Assembly (NCBI GenBank): GCA_026874595.1
Contig: CM049320.1
Span: forward strand, 5,521,464 to 5,585,463
Direction: 5' to 3'
From: Sipunculus nudus
Taxonomy: Eukaryota; Annelida; Sipuncula; Golfingiida; Sipunculidae
DNA: 64,000 bases
Shown here one piece after another: positions 1 to 10,838 of the stretch. Made by a program: the position numbers and the translations under genes. The notes under the pieces are model-generated. The model saw nothing but the letters and a program-made list of their open reading frames with translations, did not search any database and was not told the origin of the DNA. Within the stretch, counting starts at the first letter, position 1, and the number at the start of each line of letters is the position of its first letter.

Positions 1-2737
1 TTTTTTTTGATACAGGTGTACAACTGATAAATCAGATTTGAATAAATTACATGTGTTATAAGATCATTGATCTAAGCATTTTAACTCTGTTGTTATGCAT
101 ACAATACATCATGGTTGGTCACTGGGGTTTGGGATTTTGTGTGCTCTGCTTGTTAGTGATATTAATCATGTATAAAACGGATGAGTTTGCCTCTCTGTGA
201 ACTGAGGTGTCTCTTGGTGGAAGTAAATAATCACCTTTAAAATTAAAAAGTGGTGCTCCCGTTTTGGATGAGTTATTCATGAGCAGAAGTCTGTAGAAAT
301 CAGAGAATTTAAGGCTATGTATTTCTGTACATTGAATAAAATATATTAAATTGATTGTAAACAATTGGTGAAAAGTAATGTTCACCAATAACATTTTGAC
401 ATGTATAGCATCAGCATCATCATTCATTATGATAGTATAAAGTAAAATCACTCTGTGTAAAACCGACCAGTCTGGGGATGTCATATGCTACAAGATAAAA
501 TGAACATTCAGATAATTGTACTCACTTTTGTCATCACTTGAATTAAGATGTGAAAATGCACTGCTAGATTATTCGTCCACAGAACATTCATTATCCACAA
601 ATGTTTTTGGGTATTTTGGTACTTTTATGTACTTTTAATAACCACCAACAGAACTATATAATTATATTGACTATTTGTATACATCAGATCTAAAGAAATG
701 GTCATTTCTTATTTTTGTGCATTAGTTTAAGGGGGGGGGGGGTAGGGCTGTATAATCTTTGGCCAAACAATGATTCTGTATTGATGATGATGTGCAGGCC
801 TACGTGGTCTAATTATATATACAGTTTTATAATTTTGGAGAATATATCTGTAAATATATATATATATATAGTTATATAATGGTGTTGGTGTATTGATTTC
901 TTTGATGTTGTGATTTTAGTCATGTAAATATTTACAATCACCCTCATTAATGCACTTAAGTTGAGCATGAATGCATAATGTTCAGTTCTTCACTGTAGTA
1001 TAGAAAGTATTATTTATGTCAGATATTAAGGAAATGTGCTACAGTGTATATGCTAATTCTAAGCATTAGATGCCCATCTGTGTACCCTTTACTTGAGATC
1101 AGTAACTATGGCTACTCCTAGAATGAATATATTTTTCATATACAGATGCTAAAGGGTCAGTGTATATCGAAAATTGTAACGTTTTCCATTAGCAACTTTG
1201 AAAAAATGACTACTTCAGTGCACCACCACCATACCACCCCATATTGTTCAAAAGTATTGCTTATTAAGTGACAGGAACTTGAAAGGCCAGGGTTGACATA
1301 TAAGTATTTAACTCAAATGTGTATATTGTGCTCAGCAGTATTCATGTATATCCTGAGCATTCTTGTGAAGTGTATATTTTGTAGCTTGTCCTAACAAAAG
1401 TTCAGCTTCTCATGCTTAATATTTACACTGTTAATCTTGGATCTCATTGTTTGTCTGTACCAGCTGTATTTTTGAGTACACACAATCACCCATAGGCATA
1501 CTCTTCCAAAATAAGGCAGAAAAGCCAAAGAAATTAAAAATTTTATAAACAATGTATAATAAAGATTTTATGGGTTCTCAAGACTGAAATGTATCGTGGC
1601 TCTAGGGAAGGAATATATCAAAATAAAAAAAAAAAAGAAAATTGATTATATTTGATGTTTTATAGATATATATTATATATATAATTCAATGCACTGATGT
1701 TGTATGTTTCCTCATCAATTTTCCAGAATACATGTCTGATAGTTGTGTTGTGTGAAAAGAGTGATGTACATTCTGTTTGGTATGAAGTCAGATTAATAAA
1801 TTTTACTTATAAGGAATCACTGTATTGTGATTCTGTAATGTTTAATTACAAATATTGTCTTGTAAGATTTTTTTCCAAGCACAAGTATAAAATGTTGTAT
1901 GAGAAATATAAACTGTATATACAGTCATTTTATGTTGTGTAAATTTCAGTAACGTCAATAAATGGAATTGATAATAAATTCAAAAATGATTTTTTGTCTG
2001 TTATTTATTTTATTTTCAGTGAAAGTTTTAACATTTACTTACAATGGTCATGTAAACTTATATTAAAACAAAAATATTTTTCTTTCAGTGCTAACCAAGG
2101 TGACTGAAATTTATCTGAGCTAATAGATGGGGGGCTTTGTCTTTGGAGATAAGGTACGGATTACCCATCTGTTAGCAGGGCATGTATTGTAAAGGTTAAG
2201 AGTAAAGGCTCAACATTTCAAAGTCAGCATACAGTCCGATAAAAGCAAAATCGCCTTGGAAATATTATACGTGTATAAGGTTCCTGTGACTTAGTCACAA
2301 TGATGACCTCCCATGCCAATCTTGATTATTAGCATATAAAAAATCTCTGTTCACTCGCATCGCTGAAATAGTTTATGGATACTATATTTTTTTTCAGCCG
2401 GGTTCTGCTGCTGCCAAATTCGTTTCCAAAGAACTCTTGTAAAACCGCTTGACAGAATTTTCTAAAAGTTGGCATCATTACAGGGTCACGTGAACTGACA
2501 CCTTATTAATGCACATTGGCCACTGATCATACTCATGTCCGTGGTGTCCATCTGTGGAGTAATTTGAAGAATTGGTCTGGAATTTTACATGTCAACAGAT
2601 CTTGTTTAATCTTCTTGTACACAAGACTGATTAAACCACCAGTAGTTGATTTTGCTTAGCATACATCAATTAACATATATTTCAAGAGTTGTTTGGCGTA
2701 TTGGCTTGGAATTCTGCATGTCCATAGATCTTGGTTT
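1..2737. other. AT-rich non-coding stretch, possible 3' UTR of an upstream gene
   Basis: No open frame with protein-like composition is visible on either strand. Two AATAAA hexamers on the + strand (1558-1563 and 1957-1962) would suit the 3' end of a gene whose coding part lies left of the window, but this is inference. A poly-G run near 731-742 and a short TA run near 860 are the only simple repeats. Confidence 0.35.
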
Positions 2738-2995
2738 TTAGCCCTCAGCCCTTAGGCTGATGGGCTATTGTCGTCACCCAAGCTGTCCGTCCGTCCGTCC
2801 GTCTGTCCGTCCGCTCTCCCTGTGACACACTTGTGGGGTGAAATGGCCGTACAGATATAACTTGTGGGGATTTGTGGTCACTTGTGGGCTGCACCCCAGG
2901 AGTGATGGCTTTCAAACGTGTCCATTTGTCATCCCTGGGGTGCAGTGATAATATGGCAAAATCACCCCACAAATCTCACGGATGTCCGTGGTGAC
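2738..2995. repeat. Repeat fragment with terminal hairpin and (GTCC)n run
   Basis: Starts with a hairpin whose arms read AGCCCTCAGCC and GGCTGATGGGCT around a CTTA loop, followed by a run of GTCC repeats (about 2785-2812) and GGGGTG-rich sequence. The string AGCCCTCAGCC recurs on the opposite strand at the end of the 13.4-14.4 kb array, so both probably belong to one dispersed family. The open frame across it is only a product of the microsatellite. Confidence 0.5.
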
Positions 2996-3033
2996 GGACA
3001 ACACGTGTAGAACGGACAAAAATGATGATGCAG

Positions 3034-3163
3034 AGGTGACTCCTGGTGTGTGCTAACCTAACCAATGAGAGAACGGTCTTTTGGCGCCAAAATGACGTCA
3101 AGGTGACTCCTGGTGTGTGCTAACCAATGAGGGAACGGTCTTTCGGCGCGAAAAATGACGTCG
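3034..3163 (+). promoter_or_regulatory. Duplicated CCAAT / E2F / CRE promoter module
   Basis: Two head-to-tail copies (3034-3100 and 3101-3163) each carry a CCAAT box (3062-3066, 3124-3128), an E2F-like element (3079-3092, TTTTGGCGCCAAAA; 3141-3154, TTTCGGCGCGAAAA) and a CRE (3093-3100, TGACGTCA; 3156-3163, TGACGTCG). Order and spacing are kept in both copies. E2F plus CRE plus CCAAT is typical of cell-cycle promoters in animals. The block lies about 500 bases before the ATG of the PWWP-like gene and just before a candidate non-coding first exon. Function is inferred from motifs only. Confidence 0.6.
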
Positions 3164-3169
3164 AGGCAT

Positions 3170-3283
3170 TTCGGACCATTTTGTTTTCGGCCTCATTTCC
3201 GGTGTAGACAATTCGTACCTTTTGACTTGGGCACTTTTTGGGGATCGTTTATTCCATTTATTCGTACAAGTTCAAGTTACTAG
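3170..3283 (+). other. Candidate non-coding first exon ending at a strong splice donor
   Basis: A segment downstream of the CCAAT/E2F/CRE block, with an ETS-like core (CACCGGAAAT on the minus strand) near 3195, ends at CTAG/GTAAGTA with the donor at 3284. It has no ATG. It could be the 5' UTR exon of the PWWP-like gene or an alternative start to the exon containing the ATG at 3657. No transcript evidence is available. Confidence 0.3.
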
Positions 3284-3656
3284 GTAAGTATTGATTTGTA
3301 TTTAGTAAGCTAAGTGTGTTTATAAGCTTGCTGTCTGGGTGGAACTACGATTTTGGGACCCAGCAGTTAATGTGACATCGGGCCGAAATATTACGAAACG
3401 GTTATACTGGCCGAAATGGCACATGTCCGGTATGGAAATGATAAATAATCTCAAAACCCGCATTTGTGTTTATGTGTGTGTGGGGAAATGAAAGCTCGAA
3501 TAATGACGAAACGAATGAAAAAAAGTTAGAAAAATGCCTGTAACATTCTTAATTTAATGTGCGAATGATCAGGTTATAGATTTGTAAAACTGGAATGAGG
3601 AAAGGTCCGCTTGTTTCTCGCTCTTTGAGAGTACGCGCGGGTTACTTTGAGTCAAG

Positions 3657-3675
3657 ATGGCGGATAAACCAAGCG
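3657..3675 (+). CDS. PWWP-like protein gene, exon 1 (start codon)
   Basis: The ATG lies in CAAGATGGCGG, a good translation context that also matches a YY1-type site, as found at many animal start codons. The exon encodes MADKPS plus one base of the next codon and ends at GCG/GTAAG, so the intron is phase 1. The following acceptor at 6514 continues the frame. The short first exon and the upstream promoter motifs make this start the best choice. Confidence is limited because the exon is only 19 bases long. Confidence 0.55.
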
Positions 3676-4740
3676 GTAAGATGTTGATCGTGCGATAGAT
3701 CTGTAGAGAGTTAAGCTGTAATTGGCAAATCTTAAACTTTGACGCCCATTATAAATGAGGTGATATTTTTCAAGAACTAATTTTTAATATTGTTTGATTA
3801 AATAATAAAGATATATGCCGCTGTGTCGTTGTGGCCTGAAATGAGAAAACGTGTCAGATCTACTGTCAAGCGGCTTCACGCAGCAGCGTTCTCTGGGTAA
3901 TTGTCCTGTTTAATAACGGCTCACAGTATCATTATGAAACTTTAAATATAAAACCTTGATATGTTTTAATCTTCCTACGATATACAACTTGTCATTGAAT
4001 TCTTCATAGCTGTCACTATACTGTATACAAGAAGTTCAGCGTACCCTTGCCATGTCACACGCGACACGGCGGTGCTCATCTCAAGATGGATAAACGTGTT
4101 AAACATTTAAAAAAAAATCAACATAACTGAGTTGATGTGTTAAAAAATAAAAAGAGAAGCTTCAAGTGTAATTTAACAATTAATGTTTGTAATAAAATCT
4201 AATCAACATAAAAAAAGCATTTTGATGCATATTGCCAACATTGTTTACTACTGTTTTATCAACATTTGTAACTTTTATCAGAGGGGCTAGAATCCGGTCT
4301 GCATGTTGGGGAGAGAAAAACTGGGGTTTCGGAGTTGTGGAGGAAATTAAAGTCAAAGCTTGTAATGTTGTATGTTTAAAAAAAAATAAGGAATAAATTA
4401 TATTACAGTTTTTTAAATAAGTGTAATATTGTGAAGAAAGTCAAAAATATTGCAAGAAAATTTATGACTGCTCCATGAATTTATGCTTGATGTCCGAACA
4501 TGCAGACCCGATTCTATAGTCGCGATCTTTTTTTATTGCACGGATATTGAACAGGTCATTTACCAACTGCTGTTCTCATGAGTTCATTTAATCAATGCAT
4601 GCATGTTTATTCATGTGACCTTGAGCTGCATCCTCAAGGTCAAATCAACCGTAATGTGAATTTCTGATCGTTCCTACCAAGATCTCACACCAGATCCTAA
4701 CCGGGTGACCTTGACCTTTATTGATACAACCTATATACAG

Positions 4741-4760
4741 CGGGGGGGGGGGGGGGGGGG
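4741..4760. repeat. Poly-G run
   Basis: A 20-base homopolymer of G in intron 1 of the PWWP-like gene. Similar runs occur near 6146, 15853, 28832, 31571 and 37443 and are likely places for assembly length errors. Confidence 0.8.
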
Positions 4761-4859
4761 AAGGCATCTGTTTTTGCAAGTGCATTTCTAGTTTTTCCGC
4801 ATCTATTCATGTGAGGTAAATTGTTCAAGTATTGTTGGGTGATTTGTCAACAACGATGA

Positions 4860-6340
4860 TCAGCATTTGGTTGTCTGCCAAATAAGTTTTTTGTCCATAT
4901 TGTGTGGGGATGATGTGTCGATGGGGTGTATTAGCTTGTCTGCAGGTGAGAAAGAAAACTGAAAATGTGTGCATAACATGGGGATATTAAATGTAAATGT
5001 CTTTTACTTGGAGGGGGGATGATTTGTCCATGACTGGTGGGGTGATTTGTTGATAAAATGTGGGGTGCATTGGCATATAAATTCTCCATGTTGTGTGGGG
5101 TGAATTGTCCAAAAGAGTGGGGTGCATTGGCATATTTACAAGATAAGTATTAAATGTAAATGTCTCTTACTTGGGGGGTGATTTGTCCATTAAATGTGGG
5201 GTGCATTGGCACATAAATTATCCATATTGTGTGGGGTGATTTGTCCAAAAGAGTGGGGTGCATTGGCATATCTACAAGAAGAGCATTAAATGTAAATGTC
5301 TCTTACTTGGGGGGTGATTTGTCCATAAATATTGGTGTGATTTGTCCATAAAAGTGGGGTGCATTGGTATATCAATTGTCCATGTTGTGTGGGGTCACTG
5401 GGGTGATTTGTCCAAAAGGGTGGGGTGCATTGGCATATTTACAAGACGAGTATTAAATGTAAATGTCTGTTACTTGGGGGGGGGGGGTGATTTGTCCATA
5501 AATGTTGGGGTGATTTGTCCATAAAATGTGGGGTGTATTGGCACATAAATTATCCATGTTGTGTGGGGTGATTTGTCCAAAAGACTGGGGTGTATTGACA
5601 TATTTACAAGATGAGAATTAAATGTGAATGTCTCTTGCTTGGGGGATGATTTGTCCATTAATATTGGGGTGATTTGTCCATAAAAGTGGGGTGCATGGGC
5701 ATATAAATTCTCCCATGTTGTGTTGGGTGATTTGTCCATAAAATGTGGGGTGCATTGGCACATAAATTATCCATGTTGTGTGGGGTGATTTGTCCAAAAG
5801 AGTGGGGTGCATTGGCATATCTACAAGATGAGTATTAAATGTAAATGTCTCTTACTTGGGGGGGGGGGTGATTTGTCCATAAATATTGGTGTGATTTATC
5901 CATAAAAGTGGGGTGCATTGGTATATGAATTGTCCATGTTGTGTGGGGTCACTGGGGTGATTTGTCCAATAGAGTGGGGTGCATTGGCATATTTACAAGA
6001 TGAGTATTAAATGTAAATGTCTGTTACTTGGGGGGGGGGGGTGATTTGTCCATAAATGTTGGGGTGATTTGTTCATAAAAGTGGGTTGCATTGGCATAAA
6101 TGTAAGAAAAGTTTTAAACATGAATATTTGTCTGTTACTTAGGGGTGGGGGGGGGGGGGGAGTCCATAGTTGAGTGATTTGTCTGGAACAGTGGGATGTC
6201 TTTGCGTATATGTAAGAGGAGTATGAAACTTGAATATTTGTCTGTTGCTTTCGGGGTGATTTGTCCATGAAAGTGGGGTGCAGTGGCTTATAAATTGTTG
6301 ATGTTATGAGGATTGATTTGTCCATTACTGCAGGGTGTAT
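4860..6340. repeat. GGGGTG-rich tandem and higher-order repeat array in intron 1
   Basis: Short modules of the form GGGGTGATTTGTCCA and GGGGTGCATTGGCATA alternate with ATTAAATGTAAATGTCTCTT spacers. A larger repeat of roughly 549 bases is visible: the block starting near 5280 recurs near 5829 with the same order of modules, including the GGGGTCACTGGGG variant. Many runs of four or more G on one strand give it G-quadruplex potential. Open frames on the minus strand (PTFYGQITP-like repeats) are by-products of the repeat. Related modules in the opposite orientation occur at 13235-13330. Confidence 0.75.
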
Positions 6341-6514
6341 AATCTTGACTCCAAGATGAGCAGATGTTTCATGTTACAAGTAGGGTATGTTATCCATTTT
6401 TTTTATGGTTAAATTTTTTAACGTTGAGTTTATATAAATATTGAAAATTTCATGACATTTTCATGTGGCACTGTGACATATATGACAGTATTCATTATGA
6501 TTCACTAATTTCAG

Positions 6515-6626
6515 ATATGTTTGCATGGAGTCGCCTCCCTGGAATAGGGAAAGTGTACTGGCCGGTAAAGATTGTGGATTCAGAGGGGACCTCAATTACA
6601 GTCTACTCCAGTTCTGATGATGCTTA
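6515..6626 (+). CDS. PWWP-like protein gene, exon 2 (PWWP core)
   Basis: Bounded by TTTCAG at 6514 and the donor GTGAGT at 6627. Joined in phase 1 to exon 1, it encodes about 37 residues beginning DMFAWSRLPGIGKVYWPVKI. This matches the first strands of a PWWP domain: an aromatic entry (FAW), a glycine turn, and a YWPVKI segment in the place of the Pro-Trp-Trp-Pro signature. PWWP domains bind methylated histone tails and DNA in the nucleus. The rest of the domain must come from the next exon. The exon ends in phase 2. Family assignment comes from this motif alone; the wider family is not identified. Confidence 0.6.
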
Positions 6627-9409
6627 GTGAGTAATATCTAGGGTTGATTTAAGAAATTTCTATGGATTTCTTTGATGTAAGTTGATGTACAATGAGATAT
6701 ATCAAAATCTTAACTGCTGTTTACCTCTGACAAAGGGGGTTACATGTTTGTTTGCTGACAATTTTTTAACAGTTTGGTAGTGTACAAGACTAATCAAGAA
6801 GTAATGGACATGTTTGGATAAAATATTCAGGGGGGGTCAGACATGACCTATGGAACAGGAGGTAAAAGTTTTGTGATCCAATTGATGCTTAAGTAGTCCA
6901 CAGATGCTTGACAGTGGTTGAAAACAGGCATTTTAGAGGGACACATCATGACTAAGTGACCCACTCTGGTTAAGTGACATGAATTTATAATGGGTGACAT
7001 CAACTTGTAGCTGGAAAGCCACCTAGAACACGGTCGAAAGATAAGTACACACACGACTAAAGAACAATGCCACGTTGGCCAATCAAATCACATGAACATT
7101 CAGTCTTGACTGTATTAGAGTTGGTATATATATATATATATAAATAATCAAGTTATACTTTATTTTAAAATATTTATATATATATCAGTTATTTTTATTT
7201 TTTCCACAAGGGGTACAGTATATTGTGGAATTCCTCTTCTTGATGAGATGCTGAGTCACTCATTTTCAGCCATGAAATTTTGAAATTAATTGTATTGGAC
7301 TGTTTTCCAGAAAAGCCAATGTCCATGCACCTGACTGCTAGACTTGGTCTGCTTTAAATATTATATTTCAGTATATAAAATGTGTTTGTCTGTCCTTTGC
7401 AACAAGGAACAGATTTTATTATAAATAATTTAAGAGAATATTTATGAGTAAAGGAAGGGGCTTTTCTGGTTTGTCAGAAAACAAACAAAACTGATGGTAT
7501 ATATTGTAATATTATTTTAAGTATATTGCTTAAACATATTTCAGAGATATTGGATCTCATACTGCATGTAGTTTACTTAAAATTATGCTTTTTATATTGT
7601 TGATTATAATGTTGTAAAAGTTGTAGTGCTACATATCCTTATTCAATTGTGTTATATTTTGCAACCAGTTTTACAGTAAAAGAAGCCAACATATTAGAGT
7701 GGGGGAAACATCTTTCTCTTTTAGAGTAAGGGAAAGGTAAATGAAAGCGCAAATGTTCAGTTTGTTGTTCTTAGTTAAGGCATGATGGCATTGGCGGAAT
7801 TTACTACATGTATAAATTATTCATGGAGCAGTCCCTGTGTTTTTAAAGGATACAGCTGTGAATGGACAGCCATTAATGACAGGGCCTATAAAAGTTAATT
7901 TCTTGAAACCTGACTGACAGTAAAAAATGACCCCGAACCGAAAGTTTTATGATCTCCAGATGAAAACTTTGTGACAGAGAATTGCTTGGAATATTTTATT
8001 CCAAGAAAGTAGCTGAATCTTCAAAGACAGCAGAATCCTACACAGTAACACTTGCTGTGCTTCACCTGGAAAGAAAAATTTGCTCAACCACTCATATTAA
8101 TTAATATGTTCAATACTTGAAAGCCTATCGACAGATTTCATTGGTTGCAAATTCTTCCTTTTTAAAAAAGGTTTTAAAATTTTTTTTCCTAATTAGCTAC
8201 CATAACCTTCCTACCTACCCAGCATATTTGGGACATATTCTCTAGAGGCAAATCTGTATTTTTCTTGGCCCTGCACACTTGTGAATTTCCCAAGGCCTGT
8301 CTTCATGTGAATTTCAATAATATCAATTCTACTTAATGGTTCTTTCAAAATTGATATTAGATGTCACCTTTTCGTGTCATTTCCTGCAATCAGTTACATA
8401 TTTAGTTAGACATTTGTGCGGACCTGATTTAACCAGTGTCCATATGTTAATATACCATGCTTGTTTATCTGCTAGTTTTGGAACCCTTCCCCAGACACTT
8501 CTTCTGACAGTGCTATGAAATATCCAGACCAAAATTCATGTGCAAGGTTCCCATAGTAAACTTGACCATTTACCTGCACTTTCCTATTGAGAAGAGAAAC
8601 TGCATGAGAAAGAAAAATAACTGTCAGATTATAATTCAAAATATCACTTGAGGTATTTACAAAGAAGCAGTTTGTAACATTGTTCATTTTTCTTTGATGA
8701 AGTTAGGTAATTAAAAAAAACCTGATTGACATTAGGTAAGAATTTGAGTTCTGTTTCATTTCCATGCTCTGCATTAATGGATTTTTGCTTGATTGGGGTT
8801 TTATTTAAGATTTTTTCTCGCCAACCCAAATGGCCAGTAAAATGTATACTGAATTGGTAGCCAAAATCAAGTATTTTTAGGGGGGGGGCAGATGGCTCAA
8901 CTTATTTTAAATTTTTTATATTTCATTTTAATTGCAATTTAGCATAAAGGTTTTAAAAGATAATTGCACAGAGTATAAAAGTATAGTTGATTTAAAATGG
9001 CAAAATGTAAATGCTGGAAATTCAGGATATTATCACAGTGTTATCAAAATTAAAAGGAACTGTTTCATGGCTGTTTGATAAAATATAAGCTATTTAGGGC
9101 AAAACACTGTTTTAAGGTTATGATCCCTTGCCAATTTAATTTTTTTGTGGTAAATGCCACAAGAACACACAATCCTTTAATAACATGTAGCTGGAGAGCT
9201 AGATGCATCATTCATTTCTAAATATTGTTTTGTAATGAATGATGCTTCGTAATAGCTATCCAGCCTCAAGTTATCAGTTTGCTGTTTACATGGTTTTTGA
9301 TTTTCATATTATTCATATACAACTTTCATTAAGATGTCCAGACAACACTTCTACTTTAGTGGGAATAATGCTGGAGGTGGTAATTACCATGTTGATTATC
9401 TTGTTTCAG
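6627..9409. other. Intron 2 of the PWWP-like gene
   Basis: AT-rich intronic DNA with a TA run near 7128-7142 and no convincing exon. An AG acceptor near 7219 was considered but gives an immediate stop in the required phase. Short open frames here lack protein-like composition. Confidence 0.4.
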
Positions 9410-9472
9410 TCATGCTGAGGAAAAAAACAAATTCTCTGAAGGCATTCTTGGATGACTTTGAATGGATTCTAA
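9410..9472 (+). CDS. PWWP-like protein gene, exon 3, with an apparent one-base frame break
   Basis: Acceptor TTTCAG ends at 9409 and donor GTAAGT starts at 9473. Entering in phase 2 from exon 2, the frame reads HAEEK and then meets a run of seven A (9421-9427); continuing gives a stop within the exon. The other frame through the rest (NSLKAFLDDFEWIL) is open and leaves the exon in phase 1, exactly the phase needed by exon 4. One A fewer would therefore restore a continuous gene. This is either a homopolymer error in the assembly or a real disabling indel. Confidence 0.5.
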
Positions 9473-10204
9473 GTAAGTATATCTTGCAGCACAGCTTTCA
9501 GATGTATGTTACCTTGTGTACCTATTTCTGTGGTTGTCAGAGCTTGGTCGTCATTGACTCTTTCTTTTTTAAATTTTGTGAATTATGTGCTCCTGTGTCA
9601 CTCAGGTTCACAATGCATTGTGTATAGATAGGGAGTGTATTGTGTATAGATGTATTGTAGAGAACTTGTGAGATACCTTTTTGTTTTTGTATCTTAATTT
9701 AAATATTACCAAATTTAGTATTTCTATTTGAGGTTGAGAGCCAGCATATGTATTTGGATCACAGATTTGCTGTATTTGGTCTAAAGCCATTTAGATAATC
9801 ATAAAGGGATAAGTCATCCAGAGAAGTCTGTGTGTTGTGTGACCACCTAACTAGATTGGACTTGTTACACATATTTAGTGTTGTTAACAAAGGTGTTTTG
9901 CCTGGAATGTTTGCTGCTTTCAGCAGATTTGAATAATTGATGTTCTTGTGCTGCAACAAATTTCTATAGATTTATGACTGCTCAGATTGACCGCTTGTAG
10001 AAATGATGGTAACATGTTAAATAGATCAGAACTTAAATTTGGTCGGTCTTGTAATTGGTGTCCTGTATTTGATTTTTTATTTCTATATAATGCTGTGTAT
10101 TTTTATTTGAACAAAAAAGAACTTATTTTTATTTATTTATTTTGTGTATGTGACCCCATAACCTGGAAAAGATGGATAAAAAGATTTCATTTCAATGTCT
10201 ACAG

Positions 10205-10838
10205 CCCAGCTTGAACAGAGTCAACCAAGGGATGAGCTATCCACACATCAGTCCAAGAATCAGCAAGTGGAGAGCAAGTTATCAGAGACTGGAACTTCCA
10301 GTTTACCCGGAAGTCTGACATCTGTGAGTCAGCTATCAGGGATTAAACATGATGAGAGACCATTATTTGGGAGTCAGCTGTCAGAAAGTCCATTTTCCAC
10401 ATGCCTTCAACCTGTGAGTTTTTCACTCGAGGGTCAGTCCACTAATCCTCAGTCTAAGAGTCTGTTACCTGTAAGTCTGTACAGGAATCCTCAACCTGAG
10501 AGTCATGCACTGAGTCCTCTACCTGAGATCCAAATACCTGTGAGTCCCTCCATAATACATCAGACTGAGAACCAGCTGTGTGCAAACCAATCAGTGAGTG
10601 TGTCTGATGTAACTGAATCTAGAGATCGCGAAGGGAGCCTGTACAGTCCAACAAATGATAACAGTGACGACAGTAGTTCAAATGGTCATGACGTAGATTC
10701 CAGGGACGAGCTATCCACACATCAGTCCAAGAATCAGCAATTGGAGAGTGAGTTATCAGAGACTGGAATTGAGATTCCTAAAATTTTGATTGGATCAGTG
10801 CACCAACACAGACCCAAGTGTTTTAGTTCTCTCTTATT
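10205..10838 (+). CDS. PWWP-like protein gene, exon 4, Ser/Gln-rich region
   Basis: The acceptor CTACAG ends at 10204 and the frame enters in phase 1. The exon encodes roughly 200 residues rich in Ser, Gln, Glu and Pro, with no transmembrane or catalytic motif, probably disordered. An internal duplication is evident: the segment RDELSTHQSKNQQVESKLSE near the start recurs as RDELSTHQSKNQQLESELSE near the end. The open frame runs on to 10998, but from 10839 it enters a repeat element, so the true end of the exon is unknown; no clear donor is visible before the element. It may be the C-terminal tail of a PWWP chromatin reader. Confidence 0.5.

Noticed and set aside
2745-2972. 75-codon minus-strand frame rich in Arg-Thr-Asp
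   Set aside because: It is produced by the GTCC microsatellite and lies in a dispersed repeat.
5470-6325. Minus-strand frames with PTFYGQITP-like repeats
   Set aside because: They are translations of the tandem repeat, not conserved proteins.
4860-6340. Regularly spaced short repeats resembling a CRISPR array
   Set aside because: Repeats vary in length and spacing, the intervals are themselves repeated, and the genome is eukaryotic with spliced genes around it.
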